64,000 nucleotides of DNA from Patellaria atrata CBS 101060 (GCA_010093705.1 MU006093.1:189785-253784); one strand, 5' to 3'. Shown: positions 46,168 through 58,845, numbered from the stretch's first letter. Notes: generated by a model from the sequence alone, not told the origin. Numbers and translations: made by a program.

Positions 46168-48099
46168 CTAGTGTCTGACGACACCCCCCGCCTCTTCCAA
46201 CTCATTCAGAATCTCTTCTGTCGCCTTTTCACTTAACATCATGGTGGGTAATACTGGGAAACCACCAGGAACCGCAGGAAATGAGCTTGCATCCACAACT
46301 CTGAGCCCCTTAACCCCACGGACTCGGAATTTGGAATCCAACACCGCCATCTCATCACCGTCAGCTCCTATCGCACAAGTGCTAGATGCATGATGACTAT
46401 AGGCTTGTTCCTTGATGTATTTCTTTTGCTCCTCATCGGTACAATTTCCTTTCGGGTAAGGGCAAGGATGCTTCTCTTTGAAAGGACCAAGTCCGCCACC
46501 GACCTTGGAGACGAATCCTCGCACCCATTTCACAGCTTCTAAAATTGCTTGGAGATCTTGGGACTCTCCAGTCTTGAAGAAATTAAGGTTGACATCGGGG
46601 ACGTCCCGAGGATCGGCAGAACGCAGGGTGACAGCTCCAGCTTGAGAACGTGGGTTCATGTGAACTATAGCACACTCATATTGAGATGGTCCATATGATT
46701 CCGGGAAACTAGTACATATGTCAGTGGTCTGTATATAAGGATTGGATGGTGAAGAGCCAAGAATCAAAGTGATGACATATTGCGCTTACCCTGGCCAGAA
46801 CCCTTCAAAGGAGAAAGATCCACACCACATATAGATATCCCTAATCTTCGCTACACTAGTCTTAAGGAAAACAGGGAAGATCTCGCTAGCGCCAGCAATA
46901 GCACGAGAAGCTAGAGAGAGGATACCAGCTTCGTAATTGTCTGCGAGACGGTGTCCAACGCCAGGGAGGTCAACCACAACAGGGATATTGAATTTCTTAA
47001 GTTCCTCGGCAGGACCGATTCCAGAGAGCTTGAGAAGTTGAGGACTGTTGAAAGCACCACCAGAGATGATAACCTCCTTTGAAGCAAAGGCGCGACCGGG
47101 TGTACCTTTTTCACTCGCATTAAAACGAGGATCAGCACTGTACATGCTTTTTCCTTGGAGGAATTCAACTCCTATGGCCTTCGGCTTGGTAGTATCATTA
47201 CTGAAGATGATTTTTGTGGCCAATGTGTCAAGTTGAAGTGTCAGAGGGTATTTGTTTTCGTTAACCGTGTTCCTAACGTAATATCCTGGGGAAGAACGGT
47301 TCTGGTTTGGAGCAATATGACTCACACCGCCGAAGATTCCAGTCAACTGGTCCCTATTGGGTTGATCCCCATTCATATCTCTCATTGTGAGTTCGGGTAA
47401 GTCATCCACAGAGGCACCTGAAGCTAAGGCTGCCTGTTGTAGGAAGAGTTTAGAATCAGGGTTGGTTTCTAACCCTGAATCCAGCATAGTCATATCTAGC
47501 CACCCGGTATATCCATGTCCCTCGGTTCCGTTAGGTAGGTAATGTACTCGTTCAAGATTGATAAGATATTTACGCATATTTTCCGCTGTCCATGAGCTGT
47601 CTCCAGTCATTTTAGCAATGTCATCCCAATCAGCATCATTGGGGTTCATCGTGAGGCAACCGTTGTGCATCGCACAGCCCCCTAAAGTTCCAGCTCGAGG
47701 ATAATATATTCCAAGTTGTTCGGCACCTGCCGGGGGATCAGTGCCAACGTAAAAGCTTCCATCCTTATTCCGCCAGGTCATTCGCAGGTATCTTGATTCC
47801 CGTTCCGGGTCATCAGAATGCTTCACAAAGAAATCCCACCGCGTTGCAGGGTCATTGCCAGCCAGGTTGAAGTTATACCATAAAGAGACGTTCACATTCT
47901 GCGTTTGGTCATCTCCAGCCTCCAGTAAAAGGACGCTATGCCCAGCTCTAGCGAGATTTGCTGCCACTGGTCCTCCACCGGGTCCACTTCCTATGACAAT
48001 GTATTCATATGTGTTGTTTTCCCAAGCTCCAGTATTATGGATGAGAGAGAAGAATGACAGACAGAGTAGGTAAGATAGAAAGGAAAATGACCGATACAT
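46168..48099 (-). CDS. secreted GMC-family FAD oxidoreductase
   Basis: Flavin enzyme oxidising an alcohol or sugar outside the cell; substrate unknown. Two exons: 48099-46790 and 46708-46168 over an 81-nt intron (GTAAGC donor, ACTAG acceptor); product 616 aa. The ATG at 48099 is chosen because the only longer start is a TTG. The signal peptide is about residues 1-25 (MYRSFSFLSYLLCLSFFSL...). FAD-binding Rossmann motif GSGPGGGPVAANLARAGHS and LLLEAGD follow, then the GMC motifs GGCAMHNGCL and ISGGAFNSPQLLKLSGIGP. The C-terminal block has the catalytic His in AYSHHASSTCAIG and GLRVVDASSFPAVPGG. The second catalytic position, normally His or Asn after this segment, reads GGFPVLPTMMLSEKA, so it appears to be Phe. 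Such enzymes can feed electrons or H2O2 to LPMOs; that link is inference here. Confidence 0.92.
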
Positions 48100-49385
48100 G
48101 GTGGGTCTTGCAAAATTGGATGATATACAAAATGATGAGCTCAAACCAGCTCACTCGGAGGAAACTCTCTTTTTGAAGACGACGCAATTGATATTCTCTG
48201 CCGGTCTTAGGGGCGGGTCTGGTGCGGGGCCGCAATGTAGAGATAACATGTCAATATAGAGCTATGATGCACGAAGAAGATCGGTGCGTAAAGCCCGCGG
48301 GAACCACAACTGTAGTTGAACAGGGTCACCACAGACAGTCTGATGATTTGGACACTGACTCTCGTAATTGGTCAAGTTCTCTTATTAAGAGTACATTCTT
48401 GCCGCTTCTTCATAGGGCTGGACGATATGGGAAACTTACATTTACTCCAGACAATGTAATAGATGAGTGCTAGTTCCACCGATGGCCTGATGTGAAGATA
48501 GGAAAGGGGAATGTACCTTTGAAATTATGAAACTCGAGATCTAAGCGGTTTGAGTATTTTTGAATCCATTATAAAAGGAATTTCAGTTGCATTGTAACTT
48601 GCGGTAACCATCTCCAAGGATCCAAGCGTTCTCTCGGCAAATGCAGGAACGCACGTCGGAGTGGAAATAAAACCAACGAACAATTATAAATGAAGCAAGG
48701 GAAATAGAAGTTTCGGCGAAGACCATCTCCACACTCCACAAGATTTCAGGCGTGCAAAATGGGATGGTATCTATATTATACCCGCTACATAGCTCATGAT
48801 ATATCCAGCGGGGCGGCGAGTGTTAGATTGGCTGTTGAATTAAAGGCTAAACAGGGTAACTATGTACAGCAGAATAGACAGCCGAGGACTTTATTCTAGC
48901 CGTTAATACGTGCATCCACGGCTAACATATCTTTAATGAGCCATCTTATGGTTTTTGAGAGGATTGATACGTGATATGAAGACATGAGCTTCGGAAGGCT
49001 GAATTGAAGAGACAAATGGCCGGGGGGGCGTGCAAAGGTGAAGCAGGCCGTTAGTTTAGATAGGTCTAAAGAGAAGACGGCGAGCGACAGGAGAACGAAT
49101 GGTATGTGACAGATATCTTGGATTCGAGACATCGGAAAGCGTAGAATCTGGGATGGAAATGTGTGCGGGAAAACAGTTCAACTTAAGCGCGATCAGCTAC
49201 AATACGGTACCTTACCTTACCTAATCGAGTGGAATAAATCTACCGAAGATGAGCCGTGTTGGCGTAGTTCTCAACTGAATGCTTGACGCGTGATGAAATC
49301 CACACAGGTATGAGCTAAGGTAGTAGATAGAAGGGTAAGAGTGTTCATTGATTGTCAACTATCTGGAGTGGGTGCGTGTGCTATC
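48100..49385. other. intergenic upstream of the GMC gene
   Basis: A TTG in frame at 48144 and short frames up to 49132 are not taken as genes. No RNA gene or repeat seen. Confidence 0.45.
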
Positions 49386-49647
49386 TTATAGTATTGCCTG
49401 CTTAACCATCTCACCCAACCATCTGATATCCAGCCACCTTGCGTGACCCTCAATTTCACCAACGCGGGACCTCACCCCCTATTCATCAGTATCATACTGT
49501 ACTTTCATCAAAGTTTCTAGGTATTCCTGGTTGTCCAAATCGCAGCCTAGGTATACTTACAAAAGGGAGATGGCCGTTCTGGACATCTTGCGTTGGATCG
49601 TACGCAATTGTGGCTTCTGCGCCGTTGCAGTTGCTTGTACTTGTCAT
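49386..49647 (-). CDS. possible small spliced gene, 59 aa
   Basis: Not recognised. Exon 1 (49647-49561) encodes 29 residues starting MTSTSNCNGAEATIAYDP and meets a perfect GTAAGT donor. A CTGAT branch and TAG acceptor (49479) then lead to exon 2 (49478-49386) in phase, ending WLDIRWLGEMVKQAIL and a stop. The intron is 82 nt. The composition looks protein-like but there is no homology evidence, and small frames with chance splice signals are common. Conservation in relatives would be decisive. Confidence 0.22.
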
Positions 49648-50870
49648 CCTTGATGGAGAGATCCTTGAGTTGGGGCGTAGTTCAAGGGAGTGAAGTGAGG
49701 AGAGTGTTAAGATGTTAACCAAGGAAAGAGACTTTAACAATGCTCATCGAAAGGGCGAGAAAATGTCATTGCTCAGATTGAGACCTCAATGGGGCTGTCA
49801 GCGCTTCGACCATGCAGCCGCATCTAAGGTTTCAAGAAGCGGAGAATGAGGGTTGAGGAATGCAATACTAGAGAGAAGTGGAGGGCTAACCTGATCTATG
49901 AAGATGGTGGTACTTTTACGTTACGACTTGAGAAAGACATCATGGATAGATGCAGTAGAGCTGTATAATCACTGTGCTCGAAAAAAAGGAGGAAAAAGGG
50001 GTAAGTAACTCAGATATTCTAGGTACACAAGTGAACCAAGAACCAAACGTTATCAATCATAATTGAGACTTCTTGCTTGACGTGCCGAACTCGTGAGTCT
50101 TTTGCATTAAGAATCTGGATAGATAAGCTAGAGCGTAGGAGGAACCTACAGTTCATGAATAGTACCGCATATGAACGAGAGAGGATCATAGACTCCGTAA
50201 GAGTGTAGATAGAGCGAAAGGATCAATGGCATTGTGCATAAGAGCATCATATTGAGGGCGTTGGAGGCACATGTCACGATACCATATCTGGGAGTCAACT
50301 ACATTGTAGAGTTTTTTTTAGATTGTTTCTACTTATGGTAATTACTGATCTACCTGCAAGCACACTGAAAACACAGAAAGCAATGAGCAGTAAGAAGTAA
50401 GCAACAAACATGGGAACGGAAAGAATAAAGCCGCCTAAATCATATAGTCGGTCCAACAGGCAAACACAGACCAAGATGTTGATGATGGCCATTCAATGGC
50501 AATCCCAGGGTATCAACCAAGAATGCAGATATATATGAAAAATGAGTTGCAACTGAGACACGGTCTTTACTGCGCCATTCGTCTTGATGAAATGTATACA
50601 AAAACGTGGGTATATGATAGCGAGATGATGCTAGAAACGCCGTTTGCACCATCGCTATGTCAATCGATAATTCCAAGGAAATGTGGGATATAGAATTTGG
50701 TCACTTGCAGAATTCGGTAATTGATATAGAGGATTGCTGAAAAGAAGACCATATTCAGTGAAAATGAGAATCGTGAGTTGTGAGCCGCGAACTGAGACGT
50801 TGAGCCATGGTCTAATAAGGCTGTATAATGGATAATAGTTGAAGACAGAGAATCTAGAAAAACACTTTCG
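49648..50870. other. intergenic
   Basis: Short minus-strand frames at 50295-50676 include a hydrophobic stretch, but none can be assigned. No repeat seen. Confidence 0.4.
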
Positions 50871-52163
50871 TTAATTCTTCTTGTTTCCGTGAGGAACGGA
50901 GCTTGTAGACTTCCTGGTAGCCTTGGACTTAGTATTCTTCGGGGTAGAAGTTGTACCAGGAACCTTAGGGACAAACTCGATACCGGGGAACAAGGTGATC
51001 TTGCCATGTTTGAAGTACTCGTCAATAATATCGACGACGCGGTAGACATCTTTCACGGACTTGTTCTTGCCGCAGCGACGGGAAAGAGTGAGAAGAACCT
51101 TGAGAGGAGTCGGGTCATGACGAGACTTCTGTTTGCTAGGAGGAACACCATCTTCGGGAACCTTCTTCTTCTCTTGGGATTTGAAATCGAGGTCAAGACC
51201 ATGGCGTCCTTTATTGCCGGCAGTGACATTGGTACCAAGACTTTTCTTGTCCTTAGCAGCATCATCTCTCATGTCCTCAGTAGCTTTGTCAGCCTTGGGC
51301 CTAGCAGTAGTCTTCAAGTTCTCCTGATCCGCCTTTTGCTCGCCATCTTTCTTCCAAAACTCCAGAACCTCATTCTTTTCGTTCTTACGAAGCTCGATGT
51401 CGTAGACGGTTCCGGGATGGGCATTTTCAATCAAGTCAAGCTGCTGGATGACAAGCTGGCATTTTCTCTTCTGCCAGTTAGGCTCGTACGAAGCACGCTG
51501 ATAGTGCTTGCGGCAGAAAAGGATGCAACAGTCCTCGATATCTTGGGTTTGGGACTTGTTGCGACCAAAGATGTCGGAGATAGCCTTGCGAGACTCACTC
51601 TTCTTCCATTGGCCGGTGTTGCAACCATAGCTATTCGGGTTAATCATACATTTGAATTCGCGGTTTGGTGTAGTTGTTGCAATCGGTACGTTGTCGGAGA
51701 CGGAAGTAACAGAGCCGTTGTCATCATCAGGCTCTACTTTGACAATAGAGCTGGTATTGGTGCATTGCTCGGTGGACTTTGACTCGTTGGAGGTCGTTTG
51801 TTGCAATTGTAAAAGAGCTTGAGCAGCTTGCACGGTTTCCCATTCATTACGGGCGAACTGCTCAATGGTTGGCCAGGTTTTGGATCGTTTCTTGAATGGG
51901 GAAATGTCAAGTTCCTCCTTATCGACGCCGAAAGGACTGGCGGTTGACTTGCGGAGCTCACCGTCGCTCGCACGCCTCTTGCGACTTCCTGGAGGACCGT
52001 TAAGGATCGCCAGGGTATCTGTAAGACTCTCGATGCTTGTGGCGACGTCTTTATATTAGTTAGCCTAAAAGACTTGCAAATGAAAGCTATGATAGATTCT
52101 TCTCTTACCTTTGGCGGGGTTGAGGGGGTCTGAGACCGGGATCTTGGGATTTTGATCAGACAT
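50871..52163 (-). CDS. uncharacterised protein with Cys/His-rich FGRNK...FCRKH domain
   Basis: Two exons: 52163-52109 (MSDQNPKIPVSDPLNPAK) and 52048-50871, over a 60-nt intron with GTAAGA donor and GCTAAC branch; product 410 aa. Residues 1-140 are polar and disordered, with basic patches (GSRKRRASDG, PFKKRSKTW) that could be nuclear-localisation signals. The core (about 145-230) has FKCMINPNSYGCNTGQWKK, ISDIFGRNKSQTQDIEDCC, ILFCRKHYQRASYEPNWQ and KCQLVIQQLDLIE: two Cys early, a Cys-Cys pair and a Cys-x2-Lys-His, which together could bind zinc. I recall related sequence in uncharacterised Pezizomycotina proteins but cannot name the domain. The C-terminus has a Lys/Ala/Asp-rich linker, a short helical part (KVLLTLSRRCGKNKSVKDVY, VVDIIDEYFKHGK) and a basic tail. 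Probably nuclear; function unknown. Confidence 0.85.
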
Positions 52164-55100
52164 GATGAAAGATTGAAGGCAGCTCGTTCGAGAAAGGGGT
52201 TGATGATAGATAAGCGTAGAGTGCGTTAGGGATACAATAAGTGCTACGAAGTATAAGATCAACGTCCAGACGCTGGCTTATTGGAAAGCGAAACAGGTTT
52301 GATGTTGTCGTTCGTTACAAGAAGAACGATTTCGTTGCGAAGTGTTGTTGGTGGAAGAGAAAGATTAGAGAGAGGAACTGCAGTGCGAGAGATATAAAGG
52401 TGGCTGGAAGTTAGCCGAAGAGCTAGCAGGTGAGGTCAGATTGAGATCCAATGTGACAATACAAAGCCAGCGGAACAATAGAATGTTCAATAGCTTGGCC
52501 GTCACATATTGACACAGCCAGTGCTGCTCAACTCTTATTGGCTGATGACTTGGATGTGGCCGGCGGTGCGTTGGCGGGATACCCATCGTAGATATATTCA
52601 GGTGACCTATCTTGACTCTATTGTTATGAATAACGGCGAAACTGCGGCCTCTACTCAGAAATATCAGCCGGTGCCGGTGTTCGTCCTTGAACAATGTAGG
52701 CTGTCTATAAAATCTCTGCAATAGTGAAGCAGGATGGTCTCGCATTTAATGGTGTCATAGTCTGTACCGATGTGGTGAATGTGAACAAAATTCAGCTCAG
52801 GGCCTGTCCAGCAGCTGAAGCTGACAAAGTAGTTTACAAAGCAAACTCTGAATCTTCCAGGGAGACTTCAGATCGAAGACTCCTTTCAAGTTGCCAGTAG
52901 ATGTTCTATATGATCGTTTGGCAAGGTAGTTGATTTAACTATCAACGTCAGGCTGGAATGAAAGAAGCTTGGATCAGGTTTCGACTTACCCACCAAATGT
53001 TACGCGACCACTCTTTCAAAACATTTCTACCAATTGATAGGCACTCCTAACAAACATTATTGATGATTGGGCAGAGCGAACAAAGACTTCAAGGTCGTCT
53101 TGTATCTTTAAGCTCACAACTACCGGGAGCAATTGGAAGACCAGAAATCCGCGTCGCGACTCTTCTCGGACTTCCTACCAAGAGCGGCCTAAGAACGATA
53201 CTTGAAGCAGAGAATAGCCCTGGAAGATGGAGGAAAGAAGAGATTGGAGAACGAGAGCAATTGTTGTCAGTGAGTCCAAAGGTTCCGCGCAGGGATGACT
53301 CTACGTGCATGGCCGTCGACTTATTCTAGCTTCCAGAGACAGCATGGACCGTGTCCCTTGGATACTACCCAGCCATGAGAGGTCGATTCTATTTCGATCC
53401 ACTGAAATTAGCGTAAGCTTCAAAGGAACTTACACAGATGAATTAGGAGTGTGAGCAAGTCCCGGGGAGCATACCATGGAGATTGATTGAGACAATGAGG
53501 GCTCTGTATAGGTTTGAGTTATATATGTAAGATAATACCTTTGGTTTTACCCGTGACTAGTACTTACAGCTTTTTGACGTAAACTTGACACTGTCAGCAC
53601 TCTGAGTAATCTAGCATCGTCCGATAGTCGGGTAGAAGGTTGCTTTACCTGAAAGAAAACTTTGCAGCGATGTATATCCAGTCGAACAACAAACAGAAGT
53701 TATGAACAAAACTAAGCGAAAAACGAATTTTTAATAATCCTTAGGATCTTTACGCAAAGACTTCAATTAAGAGACAGCATATGGGGATTCCAGAGTGGCC
53801 TTAGAATATAGTTTCTTCCTCGTCCTCGTTTTCGACAAGATTTTCACCGGCCAATAACGACACAGATGTTTTCGAAGAAATGCCTCATATTTCGATAGAT
53901 CTCAAGCAGACCTATACCTCCTCGCAGCTTTCCTCCGAGCTTGGGAGTTATTGAAATAGTGGAGACGGCGACTAGGAGAAGAGCTAGGAAGATACAATAG
54001 TAGGCTTCCAGTTGATATCGGAGTTCCCACTTCTACACAGCAATGACTCTGCTAATGAAAGAGCATATGTATCGTATAGTGTGACTTTTCCGCGGAAAGG
54101 GATCAACTATACTGAGAACGTTCAGCTATATTTGACACAGAACGCGCAGTCTCCGATGGGATGTTTCTTCCCGCAGTCTCTACCGGACTGATACATATAC
54201 CGATTCCTTATATATTGGGATGCGGATATTCTTAGCCATCGTCAGTATCCGGCGATAGCAAATTATTAAAACTAATGAAGTCGATTTATTATTCCTAGTG
54301 GCAAAATGAGTAGATCCATACCAGGCCGAGAGAGATCTTTCGATAAGTCATTTTTTCTATGAGAGGCGTCAAAGTTGCCAATCAGCGATACGATTCTCCC
54401 CAGTGGATGTTATTTATTATACTTCACCGACTTATGGTGCACCAGACCGGTTTAATTCTGTACCACTTTCCTAGGTAACGGGTTGTTTTGCACAAGATGG
54501 GCTTTTCTCTGATCAAAATACAGCATTCCAAGGTTGACTGTCATCAGTGGATTAGCAGTTCTGGGTACAGAACTGGACGTCAACTTTGTAAGACCGTGGG
54601 ATATAATCCCTTGGAATAAGATCAAAGGAATAGCTCATCTTTCGGAGAAACCAGTCGGAAAGAGTTATCGAACATTATCATTCAGATTCTGAAGATAATC
54701 CGTATGTTATCGTTCGTTCGCCGTAGACCGGTTCTTCTATAGGGTGAAGGCGAAAAGCCTCGCTCTGTTTCATTGATTTCGGCAAATAGAGGTCACTTCA
54801 GACGATATTACCATCCTATCTAGGGAAGGCCGAATGAAGTAATCGACCACTAAGAGAGATATAAGGAGGAATAGTGCCCCCTCCATGATTATTTCATACA
54901 GTATATGGAGATTTTCGATCCATGTGTCCGGAAACTGATCGGTGATGCGGTCGCCTGGCTTGGGACCAGGAAAGGAGTGAGCGCCTCATCGTTACATATT
55001 ATCATTTGGACTTGCAAGCAGCATATGATATTCACGGCTTTGAAATTGCACAGCGAGTAATCACAGAGAAACTGATGGAAAGAGTAGATGTAAGTCTCGT

Positions 55101-56133
55101 TTGATGAAGTGTCTGAATGTAGTTTGATAGCTTCGTAGTTCTTTCGAAGCGCCTTACCAAAAGAGTTTAGGTGGACTCATGAAACGACCAAACTTTAACG
55201 AGACATCCTCCCTTTTCGCTGTCAAGCCGTTCCGATCTCAATTCTTTCCATTCAAAAGTTTTACCTTAGCTACTAAGTACACAGTTAATTCAGGCCCTCA
55301 TTATTGTGCCTGTATTCGGGTACTATGCTTACAACACCTACCAGGATCGTGGGATAGAACCAGCACGTCTACGGAGTACTCTACATCGCTCAACATTTCC
55401 TTATTAAACGACCACTAGTGTCGATGCTTAAGGTCTACACCATGTCTGGTTACATTGTGCGACATGGTACGCCTCACTTATTCACCTATTTCACTGCGTT
55501 TTGTCTACCCGGCCTCAAAAGGCAGTTCAGACGACGCCCCAAACTCGAATTAAAGATCGTCGTTCGCCGCTAAGTTTGTCCCTGTCCTTGGCAAATGTCG
55601 GGAAATACTTCCATAAGATTTTGTTTAGCATACCTCCAAACATCCCGCCGCTTTAAAGTCAATGCTTAGACTCCCTCGAGCCTCTACAAGCTTGCAGTCA
55701 AGCATGTGATTGATTTTGGCCCGGGGTTGATAGCCTCAGATGAAGTTTCAAACGAGGATACATCTTGGGGTTCTATGGGGTACAGCATCACCATGGTCTA
55801 ATATGGTGAGTTAAGACAATCTAAACCGTTTCTACAAAGCTCTTTGCAGGTGGCCTGATATATAAGAGCTCCAAGAGAAACTTTGTGGTCCGATCCTCTC
55901 CTTCTCTAAGCAGGCTTCAATCTCTTCTTTCGCTTTTTGCTCTATTCGATTCATTCTGTCGCTGGACCGATAGAGCCTTTTATTTCCTTTATTGAAGAAC
56001 ATACCCTTGCACTCTAAGCAAATCAAACCTCCAATCAAGACTTTACCAATCATTCATTTCTCTTGTCTAAGAACATTCAAGTCACCTTACACTTTCTCAA
56101 GATGCTTATCCAATCCTACGTTTCTTTACCCTT
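52164..56133. other. gene-poor stretch of about 4 kb
   Basis: No frame longer than about 126 codons and none with a domain. The 53.3-55.9 kb part looks like decayed or never-coding DNA. A 73-codon minus-strand frame at 55832-56053 has plausible composition but would start only 80 bp from the divergent small ORF. No LTR, terminal inverted repeat or transposase was recognised. Confidence 0.45.
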
Positions 56134-56550
56134 ATGGGTTTCGCTATCGCCCTCCCTCTTAACATCAATCTTGCAGCTTATTCTCCCGCATTGGTAGTCG
56201 GTGATGGTGAAATATCACTTGGTGGAGCAGAAAGTGCAAGCGAATTGATGGAGATATTGGCCAGTGGTGCCGCAAGAAACGCTGCAAACAACGGTGGTGA
56301 GACACCTCCAGTCCAACAACAAGAGGTGGTGACAACGCAACAAGAAACGTCTGCTGAAGAGGGAACACCAGCGCTAGAAGGTGACAACGCTGCCCGCGCC
56401 ATCGAAGAGAGATTGGAGCCCACAACCCTTCCCAATCTGATAAAAGCTATCAAGAAGAGGCAAACAATCGACAACCTTGATGTACCAGTCACTCGTGCAG
56501 AATTCGAAATGCTCAAGCGCGATCTCGCTGGCTTCTGTGAGGCACTCTAA
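56134..56550 (+). CDS. small hypothetical protein, Ala/Glu/Gln-rich, possibly interrupted
   Basis: Not recognised. The 138-aa frame begins MGFAIALPLNINLAAYSPAL, a weakly hydrophobic start that could be a poor signal peptide, then an Ala/Gly/Glu/Gln-rich low-complexity middle (AARNAANNGGETPPVQQQEV), and a C-terminal helix with PNLIKAIKKRQTIDNLD and TRAEFEMLKRDLAGFCEAL. After the TAA at 56548-56550 the same frame stays open for 72 codons to a TGA at 56767, with similar Ala/Glu-rich composition. Either the gene is recently truncated, or a splice I cannot place removes the TAA (the nearest GTGAGG...CACAG pair is only about 32 nt). An out-of-frame ATG at 56102 precedes the start. Confidence 0.4.
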   Translation: MGFAIALPLNINLAAYSPALVVGDGEISLGGAESASELMEILASGAARNAANNGGETPPVQQQEVVTTQQETSAEEGTPALEGDNAARAIEERLEPTTLPNLIKAIKKRQTIDNLDVPVTRAEFEMLKRDLAGFCEAL

Positions 56551-56769
56551 TTCGCAAGGGAGGCACAGAAGGAGCAACCGAAGGTTGAAATGGGAACCGG
56601 TCACGAACGCTCTGGTGTCGGTCTTATTATACATTCTGGTGTTGACGTCCCAGCCGACAGCGCAGCAAATGGTGCCGAGCCTGTCCGTCGTGTCAGGAGA
56701 GACGCAGCAGAGGCCGCAGCACTAGCGGAGGACGGTAAGATTACGCTTTTGGCGATCACGGAGATTTGA

Positions 56770-57749
56770 TTCACCCGTCTTGTATGTTCGTAGAGTGCTC
56801 GTGTCAGGTTCTTAGCAAAGGGCAGGTGCAAAAGAATTTGTTCCGAGTATGGCTTGGTGATATTGTGTAAATCTTGTATAGAGAATCACGACTGTGTTAA
56901 TGCATAGAAACATAGAGAAAATAGCAAATAGACTGCTACTTCAATCACTTTTTGATTGTGCTTAAGAATGATTCGTGAAACGCTAAGCACGTTCGTTGGA
57001 AGAGTACTGCCCATAAATCATGCAGATGCATAGGGGGCAACTGGAAATTCTAAGCATCCTGTTCCATTTCCTAAGCAAAGCTTGTGGGAATTTCAATCTC
57101 TTGGGATTAGGCTCAGACAGCGGTAAGACGTAACGAGATGCATTTTCTAACGTTTGATCCGTTCTACAAGTCAAACTAGTTTCGAAAAGCGTTGTGCCAT
57201 TCGAACGACTAAGTTAGCTTATCCCAACCGCCAACCTTTTTTTTATTTTTATTTTAATCTGTTGTATTGCATTATCTACAATACTGCGCATGCAGCCTCT
57301 TGGGCTGTGGCGCTCCTCTTCTATCTACGTAAATCCCTATTCTAAGGCAATAATATCTCTAGTGAGAGTGTCTGAGGATTGAAGCTTCCCAGTTGTTCAA
57401 ACTTTGTAGTCTAATCCAAGCATTAGAAGAACTGAACCAATTCCACTATATCCTTTGCTCTTCAATTCCCTGCGTCATATATCGATCTAGTTTTCTCCCT
57501 GTATGCTATCATTTTTAATATGTTTCTTGTTCTTCTTCATTGATTTCTCTTCTGTCGGATTGCTGCAGTAGCTCAGAAGATGCGTGGCTTGACTCTCAAA
57601 AGAGTGGTACTATCTAGGTGTTATATACTGCAGGTGTGTACCAAAAAGGACGGAACAGTATGAAATCTATGTCTTAGAAAACAACGAAAAATAGTACCAA
57701 CAGTAAGAACTAAAAGATAGTACTGTATCAGATTAGTAACCCTGGTTAC
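56770..57749. other. intergenic
   Basis: T-rich patches near 57237-57260. No gene-like frame. Confidence 0.45.
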
Positions 57750-58845
57750 TCCGATACTATAGTCCGTGGTGTATTAAGCGAGCACCACGTTTATCCTGGT
57801 TACCAATATTCTGACATCTTCTATGTAGGAGCCAGTAAGCTGTTGAGATTTGTGTACTATGTAAGTATTGGAAGAGTACTTCTTTCCCCTTCTCTGTACA
57901 AGAGAGTTTTGTTAATGTCATTCTTGACTTTAGCTGCTTTTCCATGATTTTGCGTTCCTTGGAGTAATGTTTGCAGTGAAGAATCAGGTGTCTTGGCTTT
58001 GAATAAGCCTGCACTCTCCAAAACATTTCCCTTCAGTATCCTTTCCAATTCTTTTGGAGTATGATTTGAAGAAGCATGCTCCACTCCTCAACTGAAAGAA
58101 TGCTGCTTGAGTCCTCTTTGGATATTTTGGGATTGATGATTTGGTTGACAATAAGATTGCTGCTCTACACACTTGGGTGTAATGCTTCCCTTGTCTTCTG
58201 GGTTTGTTTCCCATTGCTTTTTCCAATCTGTCATAATCTTTTCTCTACTTATACGTTTCAAGTGGCTAAGTGAGGTGAATGATGCTTGTACAAATTTCCT
58301 TTCTGATCCAAGTTTGGCCAGTTTGTCTGCCAGCTCATTGCCAAAGATGCTTTTATGGCTTGGAACCAAGCTGAAATTGACATTCATGCCCCATTCTGTT
58401 GTTAGGATGTTATACTGATTGCCTATCGGTGTGACTAGTTCTTGTTCTCCTTCAAGGCAGTTCTTCTGTAGTCTTTTAATTGCTGCTTGGCTATCAATAA
58501 AGATCCAAACTGTTTGGGAAGTTGAATTTCCCTTTTCTTGTTCTTTTCTTTCCCTATTTTACAAGCTCCTGCTGCGTTTTTGTTGTCATCTTTTGACCCA
58601 TCTGTGTATTACACACTGGTCTTTCCGTCCTTCAATTCTGGTGCTAGACACTTGAGTAGCTGATTGTGCTCCTTAGCAGCCTTCTCTTTGTCCTTCTTGG
58701 AGATATAGATGTTTGCCTACATTGTGTCCTTCCAGGGTGGTGTGCATTGTGCTATCATTCTCTCAGTCTTCCAATTTCTTATAAGCGTTTGGTTCCTAGC
58801 TATAAGCTTCATCAGTTGACTTTTAGGGCTGGTAATTGTCAGACG
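57750..58845 (-). mobile_element. LINE remnant (Tad1/I-type), RNase H and 3' end of ORF2
   Basis: Read on the minus strand, successive frames give the downstream part of a non-LTR retrotransposon ORF2. A linker (KEKAAKEHNQLLKCLAPELK) and YTDGSKDDNKNAAGACKIG mark the start of RNase H. WIFIDSQAAIKRLQK and VNFSLVPSHKSIFGNELAD then carry the later acidic and His-containing motifs. A C-terminal KSYSKRIGKD and HLILHCKHYSKERKIMEKQ stretch resembles the end of fungal Tad1-type elements. The copy is 5'-truncated (no endonuclease or reverse transcriptase seen) and broken by several stops and frame changes, for example within VIHRWVKR*QQK and before the YTDG segment. Clearly inactive. Confidence 0.75.

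Noticed and set aside
50889-51782. 297-codon plus-strand frame
   Set aside because: Exact antisense of the 410-aa minus-strand gene, with hydrophobic composition typical of a shadow frame. The minus frame has splice support and domain-like motifs.
55832-56053. 73-codon minus-strand frame
   Set aside because: Plausible composition, but it starts 80 bp from a divergent ORF and has no recognisable relative.
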